Source of the DNA: Tubulanus polymorphus
Lineage: Eukaryota; Nemertea; Palaeonemertea; Tubulaniformes; Tubulanidae
DNA: 64,000 nucleotides
Direction: 5' to 3'
NCBI RefSeq assembly: GCF_964204645.1
Contig: NW_027437470.1
Coordinates: 1-64,000 of the forward strand
The notes under the pieces are model-generated. The model had not been told where the DNA came from. It searched no databases and was given only the letters and a program-made list of their open reading frames with translations. This document shows, one piece after another, positions 33,452-43,679 of this stretch. Position 1 is the stretch's first letter. Every line of letters begins with the position of its first letter. A program made the translations under genes and the position numbers.

Positions 33452-34835
33452 GTAGATAGTTTTCCAAAAGCTTTCCAATATAATAAATCAATTAAATATA
33501 ATATTCCAGCAATAGATTTCAATAAAGATATTACATATAGAAATGAAGTTTTAGATTCATTAACTAATTTTGAAATTTATGTTACTGAAACTAATAATTG
33601 TAATGCAAAGATGGAAAATATATTTCATGTATATTTAATTAATTTTGAAAAATTGAAAGATGAAAAACAATGGTTATTAAAATCTAATATGAAGTATTGG
33701 CAGAACCAATTAAATTTTGCTGTTTATTGTGCAACAACAGGATGCGGAATTAGTTGGAATGATCATTTGAATAATTCTAAATATAAATTAATTCAAATTT
33801 TATTTAGATTTCATACATACTTTCAAATCAGAATAATATTAAATGAATTAGAGTGCGCTTTACCAGGATCTAGGTATTTTAAAGAATTAGATAATAATAT
33901 TAATTCATCATAGTTTTATAAAATTTATAATGAATTTAATATAGATATAAATAATTCTGATTTTAGAACAAAAATTGGAACAATAAGATCACTTCCTTGC
34001 CCTAAAAAGATTGCAGAATATTGTGCACTTCCCATACCATCTAATAGTTTGTATAATATCTATAGTAATAAATTAGGTTATGGTAAAATAGAAACTAAGG
34101 ATTTAGAAACATTAAATTTCAATAAATTACCGAAATTTTATGATAATTTAAAACAAGAAAACAATAATGGTTGGGTTTATTTCATTTTAGAAAATAATGA
34201 AGGCTTTACAAAATCAGGTATACAAAGAATAAATCAATCTATTAGAACTTATTTGATATGTATTTTAGGTGCGCAAGTTGAAACAAGATCCCCAATAATT
34301 GGAAATTTAAATACATCATTTGATACACAGAAACAATTCAAAGTATTATTTGAAGATTCTATTCATAATGATAAAAATAGATCGATTCCAGAAAACATTG
34401 TAAGATATCAAAATTATTTAGATAAATCGCATATTAAATTAAATTATTGTATAGGCCCTAATCTATTAATTATTTCTAATGATTTAGTATTAAAGATGGG
34501 AAATATAATTGTTTATAATAATCTAATTAAAACTGCAACAATAAATAATTCATTTGGATTGAATGATATAAATAAAAAGATAATTACTGCTCCAAAATTA
34601 ATGGAAGGTGAAAAAAATAAAACATATTTAATCAACAGAAACTAAAACTAATAATATTAAATCAAATAATGATTCTAAAATAAAAGATTACAATACATCA
34701 GAAAATATTAGAACTGATAATATTCAACATGAAATAATTAAACTAAATGATGATAATAAATCCCATGAAAATACTAAATTAGCTTTACCTTGTATAGGAA
34801 TTGTTATAGGAGGAATATTATATTTTAAATTTTAA
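33449..34835 (+). pseudogene. Conserved Polinton protein of about 460 residues, broken by a stop and a frameshift
   Basis: The first open piece (33449-33913) contains LNFAVYCATTGCGISWNDHL, a stretch I associate with a conserved uncharacterised Polinton/adintovirus protein. TAG 33911-33913 interrupts it, and the same frame continues to 34645 (ILGAQVETRSPIIGN, IGPNLLIISNDLVLKMG). Near 34620-34632 a one-base shift moves the reading to a third piece, ending at TAA 34833-34835, that is polar and then strongly hydrophobic (LALPCIGIVIGGILYF), consistent with a C-terminal membrane anchor. Role unknown; position in the capsid block suggests a virion protein. The breaks are at separate sites, so at least two events occurred. 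Confidence 0.7.
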
Positions 34836-34853
34836 TTTTTTATTATATAAATG
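34836..34853 (+). promoter_or_regulatory. T6 plus TATATAAATG motif
   Basis: T6 at 34836-34841, then ATTATATAAATGG. Confidence 0.5.
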
Positions 34854-36565
34854 GAAGAAGATATTCCAATGGATACTTTTGGTGACGCCCCCGGTATAAG
34901 TGATGAACCACAACCTGATTTTAATGAAACTAATATTGATAATGATGATGAATCAGCATATAATACTAATTTAGGTGAAGATGATTCTAGTGGGCCTATA
35001 TTATATGATTATGATGAATTTGAATATGATACTGTAACAAGTGAAAAATTAATAGATTATTTAGAATCCCTCGATAAGATAATAATTAAAACTAGGCCAG
35101 ATAGAAAAGATTTAATTAATAGATTAGAAAGAACAGAAAACCCTGAATTGAAAAAAACAATTATTATACATAAAACATAGTGTAACAAATACAGTTATTG
35201 AAGAATTATTACCAAAAAAAGGTAACATATAACATTGAACCAGAAGATATTGCAATACAAATTGTAGAAGATGATCCATTTTTCATGAATAATTTAGAAT
35301 TTAAAAATGATTCATGGTTTTATAAAGTTGAATTAAATAACGAAACTGTATCAATTCAATTATTTAAAATGGGACAAGAAGATCTGTACCATCCTGAAAT
35401 GCGTGCAGGATCTTCAATTGAACGTTCAAAAGGTGGTAGAGAATTTCTCAGAATTATATGGAATGCAATCGATAGAATAAATGAAGAAGAACCAATTCCT
35501 AAAATTGATATTAACAAATATTCACCATTTAAAAATCCAAATTTAAATCCTCCTGATGTTGATCCAGAAATGGAAGAGTATGGAGATCGATTAGATAAAT
35601 TAAGATCTTCAACACCCGAAACATCGAGAAGAGATATTCAACAAATTGATAATGATTCAAGTCAATTACAATTAGTAAAACATTTTGATAGCATGTTAGA
35701 TACAATTCATTCATTTGAAGAAGAGATGAATAGTGCTTTAGATACACCCGGTGCTGAAACTGGAATAAATCGAATACAATCTTTACTAGAAAAAGGATTA
35801 TTTGATTTAAATGATGATGAATTAGAAGCATTTCCTGAACAAGCGCGTAGAGAAATTAAAGGTATGCAAGAATCGGCTGATAAAATTGCGCATGAAAAAA
35901 GTAAAAGAGATATTAGATTTTTAGAAAAAGATAGAACTGATAAAATTAAAGAAATAGAACAACTAAAATTAGAAAGAGATAATAAAGTTATTGAAGAAAT
36001 CGAATTTAAAAAAAGAAATGCGTATTTAGAAAAAGAAAAAGATGATTTAGAATATAACATAGAATTACAAAAAGAAGAAATTAAATTATTATTAAAATCA
36101 TATGATTATAATATTAATAGATTAAAAGTTATTTTTAAAGATTTGTTGATAAAACCAAATTCTGAAATATCATTGAAGGATAGAATGAAATTGTTATTTA
36201 AATTAGAAGGAATAACAATTCTTTCAATTCTAACAGCTGTAACTATGTTATTTACAACAATTGGTTTAGCAATATCAAATGCTTTAAAATCTACTCCTAC
36301 TCCAAATAAACCAGATAAACCCCCGAATGATAATTCTATACAAGATAAAGTTAAAGATGGTTTAAAGAAATTAGCAAAATATTTATGGGAACTATCTAAA
36401 AAATCTGCTGCAGCATTGCCAGGAGTTATTGCATCAATTGTTGGTTTTATATTGAAATCTGCAGGAAACATTATTAACTTTGCTGCTGAACATATTATTT
36501 TATTTTTAATTATAGTTGTAAGTGCAATTATTTTTGGGTTAGTAAACATGATCAAAAATAAATAA
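34851..36565 (+). pseudogene. Long acidic coiled-coil membrane protein of the Polinton, frameshifted
   Basis: The first piece (34851-35180, 109 residues) is very acidic (DEPQPDFNETNIDNDDES). The second (open from about 35198 to TAA 36563-36565, roughly 455 residues) has a globular N-terminal part, an acidic/glutamine-rich linker, a long coiled coil at about 215-310 (KDRTDKIKEIEQLKLERDNK), two hydrophobic segments near 325-350 and 400-450, and a basic tail. Between 35150 and 35215 the frame changes, with a short third-frame stretch in between, so one or two indels split one gene. It precedes the major capsid gene, as long structural proteins often do in such elements. I cannot assign a function; fibre-like or membrane-penetration proteins are candidates. 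Confidence 0.65.
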
Positions 36566-36569
36566 TTAA

Positions 36570-36588
36570 TTTTTTTGTTAAATAAATG
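36570..36588 (+). promoter_or_regulatory. T7 plus TAAATAAATG motif upstream of the major capsid gene
   Basis: T7 at 36570-36576, then GTTAAATAAATGAG. Located directly after the stop codon of the preceding gene. Confidence 0.55.
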
Positions 36589-37839
36589 AGTGGGAGTTAT
36601 ATCAATCCTTCTAAGAATCATAGAATATCTAATGCTATTAAAGCAGAAAGATCACATCATATAATTACTCATAACCCTTCTAATATTAATCCCGATGAAA
36701 CTTTATATGTTAGAATTCCTCGATTAACACAAAATATTTTTTTATGTTCCAAATAGTATTTATTTATCAGCTGATATCAAAGTAATCGGTAATAATAATA
36801 ATTATGTTGTTGATAATGTTGGAAGATATTTGATTAAAAAATTAACTATAAAGATTGGTCCAGAAACAGTTTTCTCATTAGATGATTATAATTTATTTAT
36901 GCATTATTAAGATTTATGGTTAACAAAAGAAAATAGAAATAATATGATATTTCAAGGCATCCAATCAGAAAACCATAATAAATTAAGATCAGGAGCTAAT
37001 GACGCAATAGTAACTAATGCTGTAGATAAATTGATAAAAAGTATATATGGAAGCAAATATAAAATTCCATTAGACTTTGAATTGATAAATAATAATGCAC
37101 CTTTATATAAATACGCAATTCAAGAAGACGTTATATTCGAAATAATATTTGCTCCTGTAAATGAAATTGTAATATCTAGCGTTAATAAAGATATGAGTTA
37201 TAAATTATCGAATATATGTTTAGAATATGACACAGTAACTGATGAAAATATTTCAGGTATAATTCAATCTCAATACAATCAAGGATTTTCATTATTATAT
37301 GATTATATTGATAAATTTAAAACTGTAACTATTAATGCAAATGATGAAATTATTAATGAGAATATTAACTTCCCAAGAAGATCTATTAAAGGTATATTAA
37401 TATTTTTTACCATTGCAACATATGGCTAACTAATGGCGCAATAAATGTTGATAATTATTATAATCCTGAAATAACAAAAGTAGAAAAAACTATCGAAGGA
37501 ATAGCAAATAAAATATTTTGTCAAGGAATGAGAATGATAGATCAATGGCCAGAAATTAGAAAACATTTTATGAATGAAAAAGTAAAATCATCTGAAAATT
37601 GTAACATTAATCAAATTGATTATTATACCGGTAATAAATACGCATTATGGTTAGATTTTAGAACAACAGAGGATAATTCATTACATGGTTCTGGAAAATA
37701 ACTACAGAACACTAAAGATGGAATACAATTATTCATGACAAAGAATAAAGGAATCAAAAATTTTAAAATGCACATTTATATTATATCTGACGCGCAATTA
37801 AATATTGTAAATTCTCAATTAAATAGTGTTATGTATTAA
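36586..37839 (+). pseudogene. Major capsid protein candidate (double jelly-roll type), multiply broken
   Basis: The coding trace starts at ATG 36586 and ends at TAA 37837-37839, about 415 codons, the size of Polinton major capsid proteins. Recognisable segments are LYVRIPRLTQNIF near the start, LRSGANDAIV and IYGSKYKIPLDFEL in the middle piece (36944-37429), RRSIKGILIFF near its end, and a last part with KYALWLDFRTTEDNS. Four breaks: a one-base shift near 36740 in a T-run, TAA 36908-36910, a one-base shift near 37400, and TAA 37699-37701. The product would form the shell hexamers. Identification is by size, order and family pattern; structural prediction of the open middle piece would test it. 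Confidence 0.75.
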
Positions 37840-37871
37840 AATTTTAACTTAAATAAAAATTTATATAATAA

Positions 37872-38771
37872 ATGGAAGGAGGTAAAGTATATAAACATAT
37901 TCCATACATCGATACACATGAAAATAATGATGGTTAATATTATGTAATACCTTGTAATATAGCTTCGATATTTGATCCTATTTTCAAAATTTATAAAACT
38001 AAACTAATAGAAATCAATAATGATAAAAGTGGTGTTGTTGATAATTTAAGTAATGTAATTGATAATAATGTAATACCTACTACATCTAATAATGTAATAC
38101 CTTCTACATCTAATAATGTAATACCTACTACATCTAATAATGTAATACCTACTACATCTAATAATGTAATACCTACTACATCTAATAATGTAATACCCTC
38201 TTCATCAAATAATGTAATACCTTCTACATCAAATAATGAAATAATATTAAATGTTTGTGAAAATAGAAATTATTGTGGATATTGTAAAAGTGAATTTTCA
38301 AACGCTACATCAAATTGGAATAAACATATGAATACAAGGGTACATATAAATAATGTTATAGAACGTGTTGGTTTAAAAGAATTTATAGAACACCCATTTA
38401 GATATTTTACAAAGTTTGTTTCAAATCAAAAAGTAAATGGTGAAAAAATATATGAAGATTTATTATTAGCAACACCTTATAAAGATGAATTAGATCTAAC
38501 CGATGCTAATGAAATATTAGGATCAAACACTGTAAATGAAATATTAGGAGCAAACACTAATACAGATTCTATGAAACATAAAGTAGAAAATAATGATAAA
38601 TTTGATTGGATGAATAAGCATAACAATGAAACAACTATTGATGATGCGGTAAAAAAGGTGAAAAATAAGTATAAAAATAATAGAGAATTTGAAGAAGAAA
38701 ATTCGGTAGAGAATTTGATTAAATTGTTAGGGTCTGATAGTGAATTGGAGAGTGATGATGAAAGTGATTAA
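37872..38771 (+). pseudogene. Repeat-bearing C2H2 zinc-finger protein of the Polinton, one early stop
   Basis: ATG 37872 opens a frame cut by TAA 37935-37937 after 21 codons; the same frame then stays open to TAA 38769-38771. It holds seven tandem 24-bp units encoding NNVIPTTS variants (about 38065-38240), a C2H2 finger (YCGYCKSEFSN...HMNTRVH, C-x2-C-x12-H-x5-H) and an acidic, lysine-rich C-terminus ending DSELESDDESD. A finger plus acidic tail suggests nucleic-acid binding or a regulatory role, which is inference. The repeats differ by only a few bases, so the array is recent. The gene is the last of the rightward block. Confidence 0.65.
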
Positions 38772-38833
38772 GATATTAATTATATTTAACTCAAATAATA
38801 ATATTAGTTGAAAATTGTATAAAATAATAGTAA

Positions 38834-39111
38834 ATAAAAAAGGGGGTTTTAAGTATTTAAGGTATTTTCAAATAATATGTATTAGATATGTATTATTTGA
38901 AAATACCTTAAATTATATTTCTTTTTTAAATTTATATTGAAACCTCAGTAATAATAAATAACCTTTATTATTTTCAAACTCATTCATATATTAGTTAAAA
39001 AAATAAAAAAGGGGGTTTTAAGTATTTAAGGTATCTAATAGGGTATCAGGTATTAGGGTATCTAATGGGGTATCAGGTATTAGGGTATCTAATACATAGG
39101 TATACAAATAG
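38834..39111. repeat. Duplicated AT-rich segment and TATTAGGGTATCTAAT words between convergent blocks
   Basis: AAAAAAGGGGGTTTTAAGTA and following bases occur at about 38835-38862 and 39007-39034. A decayed copy of the packaging-ATPase 3' end (CCTCAGTAATAATAAATAAC) lies at about 38940-39000, next to the real one at 39145. Four or five GGGTATC(T)AAT/GGTATTAGG words follow at 39032-39092. Confidence 0.7.
38857..38911. terminator. 21-bp-arm hairpin between convergent gene blocks
   Basis: TTAAGGTATTTTCAAATAATA (38857-38877; the first 20 bases are TTAAGGTATTTTCAAATAAT plus A) pairs perfectly with 38891-38911 across a 13-base loop. Its place, between the ends of the rightward and leftward transcripts, suggests a bidirectional end signal; that is inference. 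Confidence 0.55.
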
Positions 39112-39724
39112 TTATTTTATAAATTTATATTCATAGGGAAATTGTAATCTCAGTAATAATTTTGAACCTTTATTATTCTTTAATTTATTCATATATTCAT
39201 CATGTAATTCAGTAGGTATAATTTGATTTTCTTCCAATGATTGTTGCATAGATTTTCTATCTTTGTTATAAAATAAAACTAGAAATCTTATATTCTCCCT
39301 AAAGTCTTTAACAATTGAATTATATTTTTGATTTAAAACCTATGTTGTTATCCCAAAATGTCTCCCAGAGAAAGCTAGATAACATAACTCACTTTCTCTA
39401 ACTTTTGAATCATGTAAATTTGCGCAATCATCTACAATGAATAATGTATTTGATCCTTTATCAAGTATCAATTGCTATTTTAATACAATTATCTAAATTT
39501 TCTTTTACTGTTTTAGGATCTAATATAATAAACTTTTTCATCTTAACTATATCTCTATTATATGTTTTATTCATTTCATAAGTAGGACAGAATAATATTA
39601 TGTTATCAAAATGATTCTTATAAATAGTTTCTAACAAATCTAATATGAAATGTGTTTTACCACAATTGGTTACTCCAGTTATTAACATATTATGCGGTTC
39701 GAATATGAATAAATCTTTATTCAT
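39112..39724 (-). pseudogene. Packaging ATPase (FtsK/HerA-A32 type) of the Polinton, broken
   Basis: Read leftward from ATG at 39722-39724: Walker A as MLITGVTNCGKTH (G-x4-GKT) near residue 13-25, then FCPTYEMNKTY. After about 85 codons a shift near 39465-39475 ends this frame. The continuing frame contains a Walker B-like LFIVDDCA, SGRHFGI and, further on, NQKYNSI, and reaches its stop at 39112-39114. A TAG (CTA on the plus strand, 39340-39342) interrupts that second part. The enzyme would pump DNA into capsids. Its start overlaps the integrase stop by a few bases. Two independent breaks make it non-functional here. Confidence 0.88.
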
Positions 39725-40835
39725 TTATTCTTTTAATTTTACTAGATAAAATCCATTCATTAAATTTATCATCATATCCTTTATATTTCACCAAAGAATA
39801 CTTTTTTCCTTTAAGAGTTTTTGTTTTCAATACTTTTTCTATTTTGTATTCTATTTCATCTGGATTTGGTACTAGTGATAATTCTTGTTCATAGAAATAA
39901 CCTAATATTTCTTCATCTTTTAGATCTTCTAATTTATAAACAAATGGTTTAGTTAATATTATCTTTTTAATCTTGAATATTTCTTCTGTAAAATTAGGGG
40001 TATAACCTTTATAAAATGTTTTTCTATATTTAGATATTCTGACGTGTTGTCCAATTTTAAATTTAGGTTTGCCGAAATCATGTGTAACAAACGCTCTATA
40101 TAAATTATTCCAAACTATTTCCGAATTATCTTCTTTTCTAGCTTGTATAGGTTTCATATTTATAGAACTATGTTTAGAATTATTATAACCTTTCACTAAA
40201 TCATCTAACACATCGATATATTTATATGTTTCATTAGCAGTAAAATATTTCCACATTCTAGTTTTCAATGTTTTATTAAATCTTTCTATAATAGATGCTT
40301 TTTTATCTGAATGTGTTGAAAAATAATCTACATCGTTATCAGATAATAGTTTTTTGAAATGTTTGTTATAAAATTCCTTACCTTCATCAAATTGTATCTT
40401 ATCTGGAATAGCTTCTTTAAATATAGATTTAAAAGCATTTGTAACTTCTATTCCAGTTTTATTTTTGATTGGAATTGACCATGCGTATCTACTGAATATG
40501 TCTATAACATTTAATATCCAGAAATATCCTTTGTTGTATTCCTCTAAGTTCTTCATGTCAATTAAATCTGCTTGCCATTGTTGATCGATATATGAAACCA
40601 TAACTTTTCTTGTTAAATAAGTTTTATCCATTTTCTTGTGGATTTGATATGTTGGTTGATTTTGTAACCATGATTTTAATTCACTATATTTTATATCACC
40701 ATGTGGGTGCCATACGGCACCATCACCATTTTCATTATCAGATTTAATTTTATTCCATAATTCTGAAACGTTAGAATATGATACTTCACTTTCTGGGTTA
40801 TAATATAACTCTCTTAAATATTGTTCTTTTTTCAT
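39717..40835 (-). CDS. INT: Retroviral-type integrase with chromodomain
   Basis: Intact, 372 residues. An N-terminal helical part precedes the DDE core: WQADLIDM (catalytic D near 90 or 93), IQFDEGKEF (D150) and ASIIERFNKTL (E184), with the usual spacing of about 34 between the last two. A basic region (IGQHVRISKYR) resembles the C-terminal beta-barrel, and residues about 326-370 form a chromodomain (YKIEKVLKTK, KYSLVKYKGY, EW). It would join element ends to target DNA, giving the 6-bp duplication seen outside the ends; the chromodomain could bias insertion towards marked chromatin. Its last codons overlap the ATPase start, and the membrane-protein gene lies 6 bases upstream. One of the few undamaged large genes. 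Confidence 0.95.
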   Translation of the reverse strand: MKKEQYLRELYYNPESEVSYSNVSELWNKIKSDNENGDGAVWHPHGDIKYSELKSWLQNQPTYQIHKKMDKTYLTRKVMVSYIDQQWQADLIDMKNLEEYNKGYFWILNVIDIFSRYAWSIPIKNKTGIEVTNAFKSIFKEAIPDKIQFDEGKEFYNKHFKKLLSDNDVDYFSTHSDKKASIIERFNKTLKTRMWKYFTANETYKYIDVLDDLVKGYNNSKHSSINMKPIQARKEDNSEIVWNNLYRAFVTHDFGKPKFKIGQHVRISKYRKTFYKGYTPNFTEEIFKIKKIILTKPFVYKLEDLKDEEILGYFYEQELSLVPNPDEIEYKIEKVLKTKTLKGKKYSLVKYKGYDDKFNEWILSSKIKRINE

Positions 40836-40841
40836 CTTATT

Positions 40842-41201
40842 TTAATCCATTAATAATAATCTTGGTTTATTTTCAATGACTTTATGATTTGACTTATTTT
40901 CTGGTATGATAGGTTTATTGTCATTGGAATCATATTTATCATCAGATTTGAATTTTGATTTATATATTACACCGGATAATATAATAACTGTTACTAATCC
41001 AATTGTAATATATAATTTATAAATACTTCCAGCATTAGAAGAATTAGATGGATTATTATTTGAATCAATATCAGGTGATTCATTTATATCAGTTAATTTC
41101 TTTTTCTTAGCTTTTTTTAATTCTGAAGATCTTTTACCTAATTCTCTTGCCAATTTAATTTGTTTCTCGGATCTAGCCTTTTTCTTAACGCTATCACTCA
41201 T
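40842..41201 (-). CDS. Basic single-span membrane protein, 119 residues
   Basis: Very basic N-terminus (KKKARSEKQIKLARELGKRS) with an asparagine/serine linker, one hydrophobic span at about 65-84 (LYITIGLVTVIILSGVIY), then a polar tail with lysines and asparagines. Intact. The basic arm could contact DNA or capsid inner surface while the span sits in a membrane; such proteins occur beside integrase genes in other Polintons as far as I recall. Its ATG overlaps the TGA (41198-41200) of the upstream reading frame as ATGA. Function unproven. Confidence 0.7.
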   Translation of the reverse strand: MSDSVKKKARSEKQIKLARELGKRSSELKKAKKKKLTDINESPDIDSNNNPSNSSNAGSIYKLYITIGLVTVIILSGVIYKSKFKSDDKYDSNDNKPIIPENKSNHKVIENKPRLLLMD

Positions 41202-41807
41202 TTATTTTAGTTAATTTTTGTTCTGATTCATTTTCTGTTTCGACGTTTGGTTGTAGTACAGCGTCATCTGTTTCGTTCTTACCTGATTTATATTCCATAG
41301 GCTTGATATTCGAAAATGTTATGACGCCAGTAGAAATTAATGTCATAACCGATCCTAATTGAAATGAAACATATCCAACCCATAAGTCATCTAGCCATTA
41401 GTCATAACTAAGTAGTCATTTTTCAAATCACTATATAATTTATTTTCATCATCAATTGGTATTAACTGGTTACATAACTTAGAATAACATTTGACAATAC
41501 CATCTGAAATAGAATCATTTATTCTAGCTAATCTAGCTTCTTCATAAATCTTAAAATATTTTATTACTTTATCGGGTTTCATAGCATCTAATTCTTGAAA
41601 AGTAATCATTTTCCCGATAAACAGATTACATTTCCCGCCAGCAATTAATAATTCTAGATGGTGTTTACAATATAAATAGTATTCATAATCAATATTACAA
41701 TTAACTTGAGCACAATTAGTTACAACTGTATCTTTATTATCACTTATACCCAAATCATCTAACGTTTTTTCAATATCAATACTATTCTTATTAGATTTCT
41801 TTGACAT
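41198..41807 (-). pseudogene. Conserved small Polinton protein, split by a frameshift
   Basis: The first piece (41391-41807, 138 residues) has a cysteine/histidine-containing part (CNIDYEYYLYCKHHLELL) and helices with FQELDAMKPDKVIKYF. Just after its TAG near 41391 a different frame carries GYVSFQLGSVMTLISTGVIT and a polar tail down to TGA 41198-41200. The hydrophobic character and position suggest one original protein of about 200 residues broken by a single indel; a similar two-part protein is common in Polintons to my memory. Its 5' part lies in a 744-bp unit that is duplicated next door. Confidence 0.6.
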
Positions 41808-42847
41808 TTATATTAGAGAAAAAAGCGAAAAAAAAAATCAGTATTATAAAATGATACCAGTATCTCTTTAGATTAATACTAGCTTAGTTAAAGGTAAAGA
41901 ATTTTAGTATTAGTTATTGTTTTTTTAGTATTTTTTATTTGTGATATAAAGTATTCTCTTTTGAAAAGAATTGTAAAAGAAAATATCAAAAATTAAAATA
42001 GAAATAATGGCTAGTTGAAGTTATTGTTTTTTAATATATTTTATTTGAATTCTATTTGATATCTCACTACTTTTGTTTATCTATTAGGAGCAGTAATTAT
42101 AACTGAAATGAAACATATCCAACCCATAAGTCATCTAGCCATTAGTCATAACTAAGTAGTCATTTTTCAAATCACTATATAATTTATTTTCATCATCAAT
42201 TGGTATTAACTGGTTACATAACTTAGAATAACATTTGACAATACCATCTGAAATAGAATCATTTATTCTAGCTAATCTAGCTTCTTCATAAATCTTAAAA
42301 TATTTTATTACTTTATCGGGTTTCATAGCATCTAATTCTTGAAAAGTAATCATTTTCCCGATAAACAGATTACATTTCCCGCCAGCAATTAATAATTCTA
42401 GATGGTGTTTACAATATAAATAGTATTCATAATCAATATTACAATTAACTTGAGCACAATTAGTTACAACTGTATCTTTATTATCACTTATACCCAAATC
42501 ATCTAACGTTTTTTCAATATCAATACTATTCTTATTAGATTTCTTTGACATTTATATTAGAGAAAAAAGCGAAAAAAAAAATCAGTATTATAAAATGATA
42601 CCAGTATCTCTTTAGATTAATACTAGCTTAGTTAAAGGTAAAGAATTTTAGTATTAGTTATTGTTTTTTTAGTATTTTTTATTTGTGATATAAAGTATTC
42701 TCTTTTGAAAAGAATTGTAAAAGAAAATATCAAAAATTAAAATAGAAATAATGGCTAGTTGAAGTTATTGTTTTTTAATATATTTTATTTGAATTCTATT
42801 TGATATCTCACTACTTTTGTTTATCTATTAGGAGCAGTAATTATAAC
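41360..42847. repeat. Perfect-looking 744-bp tandem duplication
   Basis: Unit 1 is 41360-42103 and unit 2 is 42104-42847. I see no difference between them, including the 417-bp coding piece and the AT-rich flank. Either a very recent duplication or an assembly artefact. Confidence 0.93.
42135..42551 (-). pseudogene. Second copy of the 138-residue gene, truncated by the duplication
   Basis: The encoded piece is identical to that at 41391-41807. Because the duplicated unit ends inside the gene, this copy lacks the hydrophobic second part seen at 41200-41385. A T6 run then TATAAATG precedes the start on the minus strand (about 42549-42570). If the duplication is an assembly error this entry disappears. 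Confidence 0.6.
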
Positions 42848-42859
42848 TGTCCAGATAAG

Positions 42860-43540
42860 TCATTTCGGATCCTTGATATCAAATTCCTCAACATATTGTT
42901 CATTATTTGGATCATTGTTCCATTGATCAATAAATTTCTTTGCCTTTGTTAACTGTTCTAAATATAACTGTAAATCTAGTTTATTAGATTTGATTTGATT
43001 TTCTTTCTTTTCTAAAGGCCTTAAATTTTTCCAACCCCAAATAAGTTTTTTATTGTATTCATCATTCATGTTAAATTTATATATTGGTAACACGTGATCA
43101 ATATGGTAATAATCCCCATAATTATCTATATTCATTTTATCATCGAATTGAAATATAATCCATGATTTGAGAAATTCATCTGAACAACCCAACAAATTAG
43201 ATAATGTTTCTGAATGTGTTTCTTTGTTGAATAATTGTGTTAATCTAGATCTTAAGCATTGTTTCAATCTAAAATTAAGATCTGTTTGATATCTTCCTCT
43301 CATATATTCTGCCATAGAATAATTATAATGTTCTATATTATCTTCTCGATATTGTTTGGTATATAGTTTAGTGCAAGTTTTACAACAATATTTAAAACCA
43401 TCTTTGCTAATCTTACGCTTGCTAAATTTTGTTAAAGCTAATTTATCTAATTCACATTTAGAACACTTCTTGTAATATATATTTATAACACCAGCAGTGT
43501 TATTTGTAATATTGATAATTTGTGGTTGTTCTGGTTCCAT
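42860..43540 (-). CDS. HNH endonuclease with zinc-ribbon N-terminus, large-DNA-virus type
   Basis: Intact, 226 residues. The N-terminal part has paired cysteines (CSKCELDKL...YCCKTC) like a zinc ribbon. The HNH core is HIDHVLPIYKFNM followed by WKNLRPLEKKENQIKSNK, the layout of HNH nucleases common in giant viruses and phages, preceded by GCSDEFLKSWIIFQF. It would nick or cut double-stranded DNA. It is the outermost gene of the leftward block, next to the right terminal repeat, with TAATAAATGG at its start. A second nuclease module beyond the HNH-like segment within the polymerase is not part of the minimal Polinton set and may have been acquired. Possible roles: end processing, homing, or attack on competitors. 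Confidence 0.88.
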   Translation of the reverse strand: MEPEQPQIINITNNTAGVINIYYKKCSKCELDKLALTKFSKRKISKDGFKYCCKTCTKLYTKQYREDNIEHYNYSMAEYMRGRYQTDLNFRLKQCLRSRLTQLFNKETHSETLSNLLGCSDEFLKSWIIFQFDDKMNIDNYGDYYHIDHVLPIYKFNMNDEYNKKLIWGWKNLRPLEKKENQIKSNKLDLQLYLEQLTKAKKFIDQWNNDPNNEQYVEEFDIKDPK

Positions 43541-43679
43541 TTATTATATGTATTTTTTACTAAATTGGTTAATATTTTAGAATCCTCTTCCATTTCTTCG
43601 ACCAACGTCATCCTTTTTCATTCCTCGCTGCTTTTGATAAGTTGTTTCGATTCCTTGATATCTAAATCATACCAGTTAC

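Noticed and set aside
35529-36621. Minus-strand ORFs of 100-171 residues
   Set aside because: Shadows of the AT-rich plus-strand coiled-coil gene.
30472-37937. Reassigned stop codons (TGA, TAA, TAG read as amino acids)
   Set aside because: All three stops occur in frame, genes also end at them, and several frameshifts are present as well; decay or sequencing error is simpler.
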